From Glutinoglossum americanum (Eukaryota > Ascomycota > Geoglossomycetes > Geoglossales > Geoglossaceae): DNA of 64,000 nt. The stretch spans positions 1 to 64,000 of the forward strand of contig JAGHQL010000008.1 in the NCBI GenBank assembly GCA_020080175.1, given 5' to 3'. Below the pieces are notes generated by a model, which was not told the origin of the DNA, ran no database searches, and saw nothing but the letters and a program-made list of their open reading frames with translations. Below, piece after piece: positions 1-12,227 of this stretch. The position numbers and the translations under genes were made by a program. The stretch's first letter is position 1; each line of letters starts with the position of its first letter.

Positions 1-1598
1 ATTGCGATCAACGAAGTCCACCTGGCGCCCTTCCGCCCCGTGGCCACCACCCCGGCCCTTTCCCCCCTCCCTTCCACCCCCATGGCCCCCCCCCCCCCCC
101 CCCCCACCCCTCCCCAAAGAAATCAACGGAGCGAACCATGAGGTGAACACGCATCTCCCCCTGCCGCGCTTGAAGAACATCCAAACGCCAGAACCAAAGG
201 CGCCCCCCCCGCCACACGAGAAGACCCCCACCCCACCCAGGCCAAGCCCCTCGCCGTACTCTCCTACCATATGGGTGTGTGTGAAGGGATAGAGAGAGAG
301 AGAGAGTTTTTGTTTAAACACGAATAAATAAACAAAACAAACAAACGGAATGAGATGGAACGTAAAGCTGAGAGGTGTTTTTTCTTTTTTTTTTCCCGGG
401 GGGTGGTGGCGATGAGAGAAAGGACGATGGGGACGTCCCTCCTTGCTATATACGGCGCGCCTACCCGCTGCACACCCATGCATGCCTCGGTTGATCAATC
501 AATCCGGCGTATATGCGCAACTTTCTACGCGCCAAAAACGCAGCCGATACGCGCGCGGGGACGAACGCTTGGTCCGTGGTCTGCGGTGGGGGAGGCTTCG
601 AGGGCTCGATGAGATGTTCTTCCTCCGAGCGCCGGTAGTCTGTGGGGTGGAGCCGGGATCCGCCTCATCTGGCTCCTCGGAGGGCTTCAGATCCAGGGCC
701 GGGCTCGAGTGTTGTGATGTGCCCGTGCCGTCGGCGCAGCCACCTTCGTCCGCGGCAGCTAGGAGTATATAAAGTTCTGGCAGTGTCCTTGTTCTGGCTA
801 GCTGAGTGGCTCTAGCAATCGGTTCAATTCTAACTATTACGTTCTACGTACGATGGCTCCGTTGTGACAACGACAATTACCGAACCTATTCTCTGCCTTT
901 CGGCCGCTGCCCAATTCCAACGGAAATATACGGTAATGCCCTGCATCCAAATGCCCGGGCTGATTATCGTCCTATCGCAGAGCCTCCCCGACACACCGGT
1001 TTAATTGGTCGCCGGACATTCTGGAAGTCTTAGAGTCCGAGATGATGCGTATATCTTATCGTTTCTCGGCATAATACCTTAAGTAGGTGAAAAATGCGAG
1101 TCGGTTGCGTTGGCTCCGTTTGAAGTAGTCTGTGCCATAGGCTCTAACTCGGGGATACCCCCGCGGGCCTATTGATAGGAAATGTCATCAAGCGGCCTGA
1201 AACTGTCATGATCCTCACTAGCTGCTTAACATGGGTTCACGCGAGCAGCGCTCCGGTAAACGCTCGGCCTGCAACCGGACAAGGAAATGGAGGCTAGCAC
1301 CCACGGGTGCAGACTTAGATCTAGACTCGTCCTTGCCGTAGGTTGCTGAGTGGCGTCTCTACCGAGGAATCCGAGGAATCCGCAGCCCCTTCATCCGACC
1401 CGGTCGGGAACTGAGAAAAGCCAATGGCTTAGCAACCAAGGAGGGAGTGCTGATGTGAAACCAATATGGTCTCAGGGGAGCTTTCTGAGCCAGAGAACCA
1501 TGCCGTACCAACAGCAATGTCAAAGGGATCAATTGGCGGCGAGGAAAAAGCCCGGTCCGCCTGACAAGAGCTGCATTGCGCGGTGCAGTTCAATCCGC

Positions 1599-1690
1599 AC
1601 AGTCCCGCAGCCAGACAGCCCCGCAGCCACAGACAGTCCCGCAGCCACAGGCAGTCCCGCAACCACAGGCAGTCCCGCAGCCACAGGCAC
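1599..1690. repeat. Minisatellite, 18-base unit
   Basis: About five imperfect head-to-tail copies of an 18-base unit close to CAGTCCCGCAGCCACAGG are visible. The repeat creates spurious open frames on both strands (Gly-Cys rich or Ser-Arg rich), which are not genes. Confidence 0.85.
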
Positions 1691-2957
1691 CAGCGAGCCT
1701 TCTCGCCACCGCCGCAGGAGAGCCATGACGGGAAACGTAGCCATGCCCTACCGTCATGTGTGAGAGCAAAGTATCAGCTGAATAGGGAATACGATTCTTT
1801 GCCGTGAGACCAACTATAGGGCTCCCTCCTTCTCCTTCGATATGAGGCACGCCTCAGACATGGTCCCCTTTCGCTTCTCGCCACGAGAAGTGGCCGTCAC
1901 CATCTCGCAATTCCAGGATCGGCAGTCGACGACATATCATACGTGGCGCTGTGGCATGGCTTCCCAACAGGCCCGGGTTTGATATTAGCCTAAGCCTGTT
2001 AGAGTGCGGCGGATAAACTCCATAACGCCGTCGCTACTAGGAAAGATAAGGTTTATTGCGCTCGGCGGGGGTAGGGATTGCACCTCATCCGTGGACTCGA
2101 GAACGACTGGTTGCCCAAGCGAATCGAGCTTTAATGGCCAGCAAGTCATCCGGGTAGCACGATGGCCATACGCTCTGCGCACGGGTACTAGCGTTTCGGA
2201 GTGGTCAAGCTGGCTTATACCGAAGCATTGAAACATGCATTAACAGGTGGAAAAGGAACGGCGATTCGGCCACCAACCACTCTGAAATGCTGGCGCCCCG
2301 TGTACTCCGTAGATATGGACTGCCTTTGTACGTATCCCGGATGTAAGGTGTATATAATATGTGCCCTGCATTGGTTGACCGATTGACTGTTTTAGCATCT
2401 CGAATTTGTTTTCTATTGCGAGGGGTTGTGCTTGATTATTTTTAGCTTCGGTGTACCGGGTGGCTGGGCAAGCCGGGGTAGCTGGGCAAGCAGGGTCCGT
2501 AAAGGGATAATTCTCCGTTGGACGACCAGGCGGGTTAATTCGACAATTCATTCGACAGGTTCGTCCCAACTATTCGGTGGTGACTGATCAAATACTAGTT
2601 CTTCTTGCTCGAGCTGCGCCGGAGGAGAAAGCACTCCTACTCGCTGCGCTTTAGGCGGGTGAAGTGCGCCCGCACCATATAGCGCCACCGACGGGAGATC
2701 AGAGATTGCGCAACCCGGGCTGCCCAAGCTTCCAACTCCCACTTCTCATATCTCAAGTGCAAGCTGAAGTCGAGCATCACGCGTAGCAGATGCGAGACTA
2801 AGTTTAGTACTTTAGTACTCGGTTTCACATCCTTCATTCCGGCCTCCCGTAGAATTCCGTAGAATTCTGTTAGCCATTCTTGCAGAAACTCGGGGTCTAC
2901 CTAAGTCTTGGTCTTACTTAGCGCGGGGATGTGAGGTCGTTTGGCCGCGGCCTACGT

Positions 2958-3043
2958 ACTTGGGGGGTGGGGATAAGTCTCTGCCTAGCAGCGCCCAAGC
3001 CAATGTATGGTTGCTAGGCAGAGACTTACCCTTGACCCCCAAG
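2958..3043. repeat. 34-base inverted repeat upstream of P450-A
   Basis: Left arm 2958-2992 and right arm 3010-3043 are imperfect reverse complements around a 17-base loop. The central 17 bases (TAAGTCTCTGCCTAGCA) match perfectly. It ends about 255 bases before the ATG at 3300. It could be a regulatory palindrome or a decayed miniature element; nothing in the sequence decides between them. Confidence 0.85.
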
Positions 3044-3299
3044 GACAGTGGGAAGGGGGTGGAGGGCAGTTTCTATAACAGAGGAGGGGCCCCTTCCGCT
3101 CACCAATCGTGTCGGCCTCTCCGACGCTACCTGGAACCCCCGGACGACTCCCCCACAAGCACAAATAGTTACCTAATAACTATGTTGAGCTCCATGTCTT
3201 CCAGTTAGCTTTCCATCTTCATACAGTCACCGTGCTCATATTCATAAGTTGAGCCTTGCCGACCTGGCCACTGTACCGACGTTAGTTAGAACACCCACC

Positions 3300-4988
3300 A
3301 TGATTCCTGACACCCTCCACGAATTCGTGGCGGACATGAGCCCATCGGTCGCTGTGACCGCCACCGTCGGGCTGCTCATGCTCTTGGGTTTTCTCACGTT
3401 CAAGTCGGTATCCTCTGACAATGTCCTTCCCGGGGTCCCTGAACTCAAAGGCGTTCCTATTATGGGAGCCATGCCTATATACCTCAAGCATGGAATGCCT
3501 CAGCTTCTGGGCAAACTCATTGCCATTGGCGACGATGGCATCTCATACGCCAATGTTGTCAACAATGTCCTAGTTTCGATTCACGATCCCGCCATGGTTC
3601 GGGAAGTCCTGGCATATCCCGAAGAAATCGCATCCAGGTAAGGCATTTTCTTCGTTGATTTATGTCTAGAGAGTGTACAGCTCGTGCTAACTGTGTTTAG
3701 GGAGGGTGATCCTGGGCGTATGAGTTGGTCTCCCTTCTGGACCCTTCGGAGACTGATTGGCAACTCTCTCTTCAGCTACGTCGGTCCTGAAACAAGCCAC
3801 CAGCGCAACGTGTTTATTCGTGAATTCAATAGCACCAAGTCGAATTCCGAAAAGTTCGATACCATCACAGAGATTGCCACAGTGCATGCCAATGCCTTGA
3901 CAAGTGAGGGTTCGACGGCTGAGGTTGACGATATCAAATACTCCGCGGACAACTTCGCCATTGCACTCTGGGGCGAGATTCTTTACGGAAATCCCAATCA
4001 CCACGTCGGCGGACGTGTGCTGAGCCTGTCTGAAACGATCATCAACTTAGCCGGCAACCCTTGGCCATCGGTTTGGTATTCCTTCCAGCTGTTTTTGAAG
4101 CTGGTAACTCCGGGCGAACCGACCCGCTCAGAAGCCAAGCTCCGGGCAAGAGTGGCCAAGGTTGTCGAAAGGAACATCGGAAAACTCGAAGAACACGAGC
4201 GCAATAACCCGGATGCGCCCCTGAAGACCATCCGGAACCTCTCCGTCATGACCGGCGGCGGGAGAACCGGCCCTCTGTCCAAATTCGCCTCCGAATTTGC
4301 CAACCTCAACCTTTTCGGTTCGTTTTCTTCCTTCATCCTTAAAATGAACTCAAAGCTGACGGGCCTCAGGTGGCCATCACAGCATCGGGTTGAACGTTAC
4401 TTGGTCGCTGATCGACCTCGACAAACATCCCGAGTGCCTGGCGAAGCTTATGGCCGAAATCAACGCTGTCGACACCACTGATTTTACGAACGTCAATTCA
4501 AAGATGCCGTATCTCAACGCGGTGATCATGGAGAGCAACAGATTGCATCCAACGGTCCACGCCACCCTCAGAGTCATCAATCGCGAAATCACGCTCGCCT
4601 CCAGCAAGAAGCCCGTAGTTCTGAAGCCTGGTATGTTGATTTACCTTTCTTACTTGCATTTACACACTTCGCCGAAATTCTGGGGCCCCAATGCAGGGGA
4701 ATTCGTTCCGGAGAGATTCCTTGGTGGATACAAGAAGGATCAGCCTTTCATGTCATTCGGATACGGACCACGCAACTGCGTAAGCCTTCCCGGTCCTCCC
4801 GATGAAAGAAAAGAAGCTAATATCATCAGGTTGGATACAAATTTGCCATTCTTGCGGCCAAAGTGTATCTTGTAACGCTGCTTAAGATGTACCAAATGGA
4901 TGTCAAGGACCATGACCATGAGATGAAACTCGGTACACTGCTCGAAACCACGAAACCAGTGGCCGTTAAGGTCTCCCGCCGGTATTAG
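3300..4988 (+). CDS. Cytochrome P450 (P450-A), triterpenoid cluster
   Basis: Four exons: 3300-3637, 3701-4317, 4370-4779, 4830-4988, giving 507 residues. The ATG at 3300 sits in a good context (ACCACCATG) and is followed by an N-terminal membrane anchor (VTATVGLLMLLGFLTF). The K-helix ExxR is ESNR and the haem loop is FGYGPRNCVG; the intron starts right after the cysteine codon. The I helix reads GGHHSIGLNVTWSL, with His where an acidic residue is usual and Ser for the usual Thr. It should be an ER-bound monooxygenase using a CPR partner. It is the leftmost member of the cluster and faces the gene-poor stretch to 9.7 kb. The splice sites keep frame throughout, so the gene looks intact. The substrate is inferred from the neighbouring cyclase, not shown. 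Confidence 0.92.
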
Positions 4989-7900
4989 GGGACTTCCAGG
5001 TAACATTCCATGAAGTCAGAACCCGTGGATCGTGGCTGGAACTCCCCAGATCGGCCATATGGAGGATTTTCTTCAGACCACATGTCTGCCCGCCGGTGGC
5101 GCTGTTACATGTCTTCCGTGTGCGTGCTAGATGTCATCGGATTCGAACCAAAAAAAATGCTCCAGGCTTGAAGCTTCGAGGACCAGGTCGTTTAGATTTC
5201 ATTTCGGATAAAATTAGATTTCATTTCGATAGAGTTAGATTTCATTTCAGATAGAGACACACTCGTTACCCTTTGTATACAGAGAATGGAAATATTCACT
5301 CGCCCGGAGTCCCAGCAGAGTGACTCTTAGTAACGGATGCTTTGTTGATATTAGCAGCTGTGCCCCTATGCATGGGGTGGGGTGCTGACTACCGACAAGC
5401 TCCCAAGGTCGGCCAATGATGGCTTGAAATACCATGTCACCAACACGAGCAGCCCACCTTCTCACCGGTAACCTAGCAGCTCTGAAACTCCAGAAGACTT
5501 CCATGTCATGGCCTCGCGTATGGATCTCGCAGCATTAACAGCTGCCAATGAGGTTGTAGAGCTCTCGGAGTTCAACGACCAGACTGCGGAGACTGCTAAT
5601 AGACAGAGCAAGAGAGACCAGTCAGAGACTTTCTGCCAGCAGACAGAGGCAAAGATGCATGGATGTTTCTCGTTACCTGCTCCCCGGCGGAGAAGTTCAT
5701 CTGGAGTTGGTTTTCTTTTCGCATGAAATATCGAGTTCTGCTGACCTTCCATAGGCTTTCCGTTCTCGTACGGGATTTCCGCCGAGCATTATAGCGCCTA
5801 TCCCCACTTTTGAAACAAGGGCTAGGGTTCCGGCGATTGGATCTTCGGTTCTGGTGAGGATGCTTTTCCTTGAGGCTAATATCCTGACCGTGAGCCTAGG
5901 GAACCGTGTATCTTGACGCACCAATCCTCCTCGTGGCACTCCACCGAAGGTCGAACCTGCGGCGGACAAGTTGTGTAGCCGGATCGGTAATCATCACCGT
6001 CGCCTCCTGGGCACAGGAAGTCTGGCACCTGATCTTCATTATCTCCCTGCCAACTGAGTCCTCTAACCCTCGACGCCTCAGATTTCTCCAATAGGTTGCG
6101 ATACTCTTCGGCCTTTATATATATTGAACGTATCTATCTTCCAACCGAGGTAGTTCTTGGAACTCCGAGGAGCACATGCTCCAAGAAAGCTATCCGGGTC
6201 TTCGGTGATAAAGGTGCAATACCCAATGGTTGGTCAGCTACTGGACAACCTGTGGATACAACAACAGGAATCTCTCTCTCGCCATCATGACGTTTGTAAT
6301 ATTGGCACGCTTCTTCTTGCAAGGTGCTGCTACTGCCTGCTGCTCCAGCCGAGGCGATATAGTACTCGGGCTTGTGATCGCGCCTGGGTTTTCGACGAGC
6401 GGGCATTCTGCTGATTGCAAGGGTTGACTTGGGATCAATGCGGAATTTATGAACGACAAAACTTGTCTGTCGAAGCCCAGGAAAGGGCGGAGGTGGTGGC
6501 TTTTAAGCTACATTCTATGGGGCGTGCTACATTACATGCGGCGAGACCAAAAATAGCGGCCGAAGCGTGGTCTCGCTTATCTCTCTCACCTAATTTTTAA
6601 CCCACTAAGCTAGCACTATCGGCCTTTGCACAGTCAGTCCTTGCACAGTCAGTCTACCACATACTTTCTGGGATCTCCAAAGTAATCCTCCTCGCGCAGG
6701 GTCCCTACCCCCGGTTCAGCGACTTTTTGCTCGCAAAAGCCCACTCGGGGCGCCTTTAACTAGAACTCAGGGTACCTTTAACTAAAGTTAAGCACTAGGC
6801 CCGACCCCACGACTTTTTTCGCCGCCTTCCGCACATTAATAATAATAATAGTCTTCGCCGCCGCGAGCAAAGTTACCCAAGAAACAAAGGTGGGTGTGGA
6901 AATAAAACCCATTCCTGTATCAATCGGAAAGCCATATCGTTGTGATCATGTCCGTCTTCTGGACTGGATGGATTCGAGAGGGAACAGAGGATTTTTCTAG
7001 TTTAGTAGATATATATATAGGTATGAAGGAGACGAGCGTGTCCGGTCGTAGCTATCCTTCCGGCGTCTGATCATATCTATTCTTCGAGCCTGGGTCCACC
7101 CCCCCCCGGCGGCCCACGACAACGGCGTCTGACCATTCATATTCTCAAAGTTATGTGTACGCAATGTTCATCATCACAAGCAGAAGCCGTCACAAGCTGC
7201 AGAAGCCCAGACGATCTGAAGGGCGACGTAGAAGGCCAACCTTTTCCCCAGGTTTAGTACCAAGATGTTGTGCGCTTCCGCATCGCCTCCCCAGACATGC
7301 AGACTGTTTCACCCTCTGTATTAACTAGAGAGCTTACTATGTATCGGACACATACCACCCATCAAACACATTAAACCAATAACACGAGAAGAACAAGACA
7401 AACAACCAACCAGCCAGCCAAAGGAAAAAGCAAGCCAAAACAAGGGGACGCCTCTCCATTTCCCCCCAAGAAAATGGGCCGCCATCAGAAATACCCTCAG
7501 TTGTCTAATTCCATTCCCGCAGAGACGTATTCGCGTCTCCGCAGTGCGGATCTCGGCGAGTGAAATGGTTGAAGGGTCTCATCATATGGCATCCCACCCC
7601 ACCCCACGCGTACACACAGAACGCGGCGGCATGTATTCCTCTCCGAATGAAGGAAGCAAAAAAAAAGCAGGATTGGCAAAAGGCGAGGAAAAATGGACGG
7701 GTGGATGTATTTCTTGTATTGCGTATGTATATAAAACATCACCTATCTATCTATATATATCTGTCCGGGGGAAAACGGAGGTGAGGCGTGTGGTGTTGGG
7801 CGCGCGACCAGAGGCACCGGACGGCCGGGGGGCTATATGGGGTTTCTGCGCTCGGGGGAACTGTGTCACTCTTTTCTTTCTTTCTCTCATCAGCTTCCGG

Positions 7901-9696
7901 CTCGAAAGAACACTCTTCCCTATCGGACGGGGAGAAAAGAAGAGAGAAAGGCGATATTCAGACGCTAATGCAAACTTTCCATATCACTGACCCCGAGAGG
8001 TCAAATCATCTGGGGTTGAAACAATTGATATATATAGGTTATTGCATGATCATCATCTTGTCTGTAGTCGTTGGTGTGTGTGAAGTTGGGGAGTTGTCGG
8101 TGTCGATGAGTAGTGAAACGAGATACTCACACATGTTATTATTACTATTATTTATTTATTTATGAGTCCCGCGGTTTTCTTCGAGGAGGGAGGGGCAGGG
8201 TTTGGTATGCATGTTCACGTCTCGTCGTATGAAGGGGAAAAAAAAAATCTTCAGCCTTTCTTCGTTCTTGGCAAAGCATTTCGGAGCCATGCATCGTCGA
8301 AACACAAACCTCCGCGCCCGCATCCCGTCTGATCGGTGCGCAATGCAGGAGGAAGTTTATGTTGAAGCGCTGGGGGGGAAAAAGTATGTTCTGTATTGAG
8401 TTGTGTCGTGTTCGAACCGCAGACTTTTGGAAAATCAAAAACCCTTTTAAACTCGGCTAATCTACACGAGGGTTTGCCCTCAACAGTCACCGACGACACT
8501 TCAGTTCTTGCTACATCCGAACTTGAACGGTGCTGGACGATGTAACGTACTCTCAGACGTCTTTAGCGTCCACCCTGATTAAACAATGACGACACCGCCA
8601 ATCCTCGGCGGAGCATCATTAACGCCTGGTACCAGCGAAAGGCGCTGGTGACTAACGTTTCGCGGGTGATATCGCTCCTGCCAAGACCCCTGATATCGAC
8701 TTGAACATCGATCTCCCTGCCCCCCAATCGGAAAAAGTCCCACATCTTTCAGGTACACATGACTTCGGCAACCCGCGCTCCTAAAACCTCCTCGGCGCTC
8801 ATGCCCCGATATCTCACTGAGCGATCTGCCGGAGAAAGGGAAAGCATTTCGACTCTAAGCGGCTTTTCAGTACTGAGTACCACGAGAGTGATGTCTTGGA
8901 TAAGGGAGAATGAAAAGGAGGACGGACTAGTCACCCTCTTTGATGCCGCCAACGTTCCGCACTTTCGGAATACCATCCAGTGCCGCTGTTCCCTTGAACA
9001 ATATATCTTGCTTCCACCCGAGGGCACTGTGGCCGAATTTCCATGCCAGAGAGGGCTCTCTACCTCCGTTTCCAATCAGCAGAATTCATAACGTTTTCCG
9101 CCGTCATGATGTTGATCCCTGTGCTCTGGAAAATCCTTGCTCTTAGCAAGTCCTGGGGGTTGGCACGACGTATTCTCCGCTCGATCTTGCACCCCCCCCG
9201 ACCCCCCCAAGTCGAGTGGTGGGGATGAGGCCGCTTTTTAATCACGAAGGCGTCCCGCCATATCCTGATATCTTGGGTTTCTTAAAAGCCACGTCTCTCT
9301 TTCGCGTTTGCATAACTAATTTCCGACACATGTCGATTATTGCCTTAAAAAAAAAAAAATACTGGCTCGACCTACAACTGTGATCTCCATTATTTCCTTA
9401 GTTGAACGCCTCTTACCTTACCTGAGGCGCGTTCCATCGCCATGACTCTGGCCTCTCTGATTTAGACGTCACTCCAAAACAAACCGATAAGAGAAGGACT
9501 AGATGAATCCCGTCATTTGTTTAAGTCAACATGTGTGGATCTAAGCATTTCTGAATCACCAAATGTAGTAGAACAAGTTATTATTTTAGCGGTCTCGGGC
9601 AAAGGTGGGATATCTTTCTTTACTACCAGGTTCTTGATAACAAACGCAGGTACCATATAAGGCCCCCGGCCCAGCCCATCCGTTCTTGAGGCTGGC
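4989..9696. other. Gene-poor stretch inside the cluster
   Basis: Nothing here can be called a gene. There are short open frames on both strands (for example 5508-5726 plus, 8563-8745 minus, and the mutually antisense pair 8749-9075 minus and 8759-9091 plus). None has a recognisable domain or a clear splice partner. A three-copy short tandem repeat lies at 5192-5249. AT-rich, simple-sequence DNA dominates 6.8-8.2 kb. The stretch may contain decayed cluster genes, but no residual motif could be identified. Confidence 0.5.
5192..5249. repeat. Short tandem repeat, three copies
   Basis: Three copies of TTAGATTTCATTTC begin at 5192, 5214 and 5235, separated by 6-7 bases, shortly downstream of P450-A. 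The function is unknown. Confidence 0.85.
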
Positions 9697-11160
9697 TTAA
9701 TCGATCTTCCGCCCATTAGGGCCGTTCCGGATACCAAACCACGCTGCGAGGCTATACGGGACTACCCCGGGCAGTCGATATGTCCCTACGGAAATCCTCC
9801 CAGCCGCCCAGTTCCCCAGACTCCAGGTTAACCAGGCCACCACCCAGAGATACCCCATGACTTTCGCAAGCCGCCCTCCACGATACCCTAGCTTCTTCAT
9901 AATCGCAATCACAATGTCTTCCGCTGTGATGGCGAAAGGTTGGAGAATGAGGAATCGAAAGTTTCCAACATCCTGGTGGGCGGCCATTATGCAGCCGAAC
10001 GCATGCATCGCAGCCGACATGAAGAAGCCGCCATAGAGCTGGGTGTATCTCGACAGGATAGAGCCTTTGCGGAACCCAAGTGTCCTCGTTACCGCGGTAG
10101 TGATGGTGGATATGGGCTATGCCAATCAGCAATTGTTGATTTTAAGAAAAAAAACTTCATCAACAAGGCCATACTCTTCGCATCATCTGATGCCAAGTGT
10201 TTCTACACGTTCCCACATTTAGCTCCACAAACTGTTTTTTAGAATGGGTGCAGTAACACTTAACCCCCAAAACCGCCTAACTGTCCACGAATCCGAAATC
10301 GATCCAAACAGCGGCGGCCAGTCCCTCGGCGAATAAATCCCTAACACCGTCGTAGTCAACGCAGCCACAGAATACGATGCATCGAGATGGGCCCACACAT
10401 GCGCCAAGCAGATCCACGCAAGAAGGATCTGGTTTGGCCAGAATGGCTGCGTATAGAAGTTGGAAGGCCGGCCGTATGCGAAGAGGTAGCCGTTTCCGAC
10501 AAAGTCGATGAGGAGGGCTAGGATGAATATTCTGAAAAGCATGCCGAGTGCGAATCTCCTGCGGAACCATAAAGGGGGGAGGAGGGGCAATTGTTAGCTG
10601 TCAAGGAGCTCTTGGAAATCGGTGTGGTCTGGTTTCCCCCACCAGACAGGATATCCGACGCGCGGTTTGGGCCCAATGTTTTTAACCTCCCAGGAACAGT
10701 TTATGCCCCGATTATTGGCCCAAACACTCGCGCACCACAGCCATTTTGCGAGACTCCAAGTCTGCATGCCCCCGCGCCGCGGCTCCTTCTCCTTTTCCCC
10801 ATTCTTCTCCGGTTTACTGTATTTTCTGCTTCCTTCTACTTTATAAAACTCCTTGTCTACGTTTGTCAGCACGATGTAATCGAATCCCCGGTAGACAGAT
10901 CCGATAAACAGCGTTCCAAGCCAGTAGTCTCTGGCAGGGTCGCCGGTGGTAGTGTGGGGAAGCTTCATGGCTACGGGGAGAGCGAAGGCGAGGAATAAGA
11001 ATATGCGGAGCCAGCGGTAGGGGAGAGAGAGGATAGTGATGAGGCCGAGGTATAACCCGGCCATGAAGCCTCTAACCACCGGTTGCCGCTCATCTAGAGG
11101 CGGAAGATTGTACATCTGCGATAACTTTGACATTACCGGAGATAGCCTGGACAGATCCAT
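9697..11160 (-). CDS. Wax-synthase-type membrane O-acyltransferase
   Basis: Minus strand; ATG at 11160, stop at 9697-9699. Exon 1 is 11160-10643 and exon 2 starts at 10558. The intron between them (10642-10559) has a GCTAAC branch point whose TAA looks like an in-frame stop if the intron is ignored. Exon 2 carries the family core WPPLFGS and VRRFWG, and the last exon, near 10116-9697, carries GSILSRYTQLYGGFF. Several hydrophobic helices (GLYLGLITILSLPYRWL, FRIFILALLIDFV) mark it as an ER membrane protein of the MBOAT-like wax-synthase group, members of which acylate hydroxyls in fungal terpenoid and meroterpenoid pathways. The second intron, about 10257-10117, is the weak point. The usual WHQ is not found in frame; a Trp-His pair lies in another frame at about 10130-10125. 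Either the splice uses GT at 10257 and AG at 10117, or one base has been lost and the gene is damaged. Confidence 0.8.
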
Positions 11161-12035
11161 ATATGCAACTCTGCCGTGTCGCTGCCGAAGCTCAGTCTAT
11201 CCTTCTCACGGCAGTAATTCGATAGTTGTCGGGGTGGGCGTTGATAAGAGTTTCCAACCGTATACAGCTATATAAATCTTCGGACGGACGCATCCGCGCG
11301 AGGATCCGAGCCGGTCCAAGAAAGACCCCGCATTAGGAGGAATCAACCTCGTCGCTGCCTCTCTAAGGAATCCGGCCACATCCTTCGGATGGCTCCATAA
11401 CCCTCATATATCTCGTGGTTTCCGCAGTAATTATAGCTCTAGGCTAGGGACGGTTGGTGGAGCGAAAAGATTTGCGGGGGCCGGACATGCTAGGATCGCG
11501 GTATAACCCCTGTAATCGATATCTTGCATGAGCTTTGACAGGCCTCACAACACGAAGACAATATCCGGATCGTTCGCTAGCCAATTCTGGCTAAGTGTGG
11601 TGATTCGGCGAAACATGTGCGCGCTCTGTTGAGGGGCTTGTTCGAGTCCCCTTGAGCGGTAGGTAGAGACGCGTTGGTGGTACGGGCTGTGCAGGTTCCG
11701 AGGCACGGAATTACTCTACGTGAAAAGCGTTTTGAGGGTTCAGAGTCGTTAAGGAGGTTACATGAGCGATGGATGTCAAGGATGGAGTGATGGATGCGAT
11801 TCTTTCTAAGCAATAGGCAATTACCTGACGAATCTCTGCTTTAGCGAAGCAGCCACACCGACCGACACCCTGTATGAGGGAGCCTCGGATGATCTTTTCA
11901 TATATTTAATTTTTAGTGACATGTGGTCTCGGCGGAGTTATTGCAAATTACATGGCGCCGTTAGAGCAGCTCGGTTGAAATTCGATGAACCACGGGTGTT
12001 TAACAGCATCCAGCGCTCAGACCCTCTGCGATAGC

Positions 12036-12091
12036 GTTGCCTTGGCGCGCACTTGCGCCAAGCGAGGGTGTCCCACGCTCGCTAAGGCAAC
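12036..12091. other. Three-way-junction fold (two hairpins closed by a stem)
   Basis: Nearly every base outside the loops is paired. An outer 8-base stem (12036-12043 with 12084-12091) closes two perfect hairpins: 12044-12048 with 12055-12059, and 12061-12066 with 12078-12083. Only A12060 is left unpaired at the junction. The pairing was checked base by base. No RNA family is recognised. Confidence 0.75.
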
Positions 12092-12227
12092 TAAACATCG
12101 GGAGGTGAGCTATATACGCACTTTCCTTGGCGCGGGAACTATTGCTGAAACGACAACACCATCCATCGCTTTTTCGCGCCGCCGCTCCCGTCCAGCCTGG
12201 AGCAGCAATTTACCCTGGAGATGCGGT

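Larger units (their letters stand above)
1..3299. other. Intergenic, left edge
   Basis: No coding region can be supported here. The first 300 bases are C-rich and low in complexity, with a long C run near position 90. The open frames present are short, start on non-ATG codons or have skewed composition, and none shows a recognisable domain. The stretch holds a minisatellite at 1599-1690 and an inverted repeat at 2958-3043. The last 250 bases presumably carry the promoter of the P450 gene starting at 3300. Confidence 0.6.

Noticed and set aside
1599-1850. Gly-Cys-rich frame over the 18-base minisatellite
   Set aside because: It is an artefact of the repeat period being a multiple of three.
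8749-9091. Two overlapping antisense frames of about 110 codons
   Set aside because: Neither shows a domain or a splice partner; both cannot be real and there is no ground to choose. Kept only as part of the gene-poor finding.
11577-11700. Possible tRNA suggested by TTCGAGTCCCC near 11640
   Set aside because: No acceptor stem, D-arm or anticodon arm can be formed around it, and the T-stem pairing is poor.
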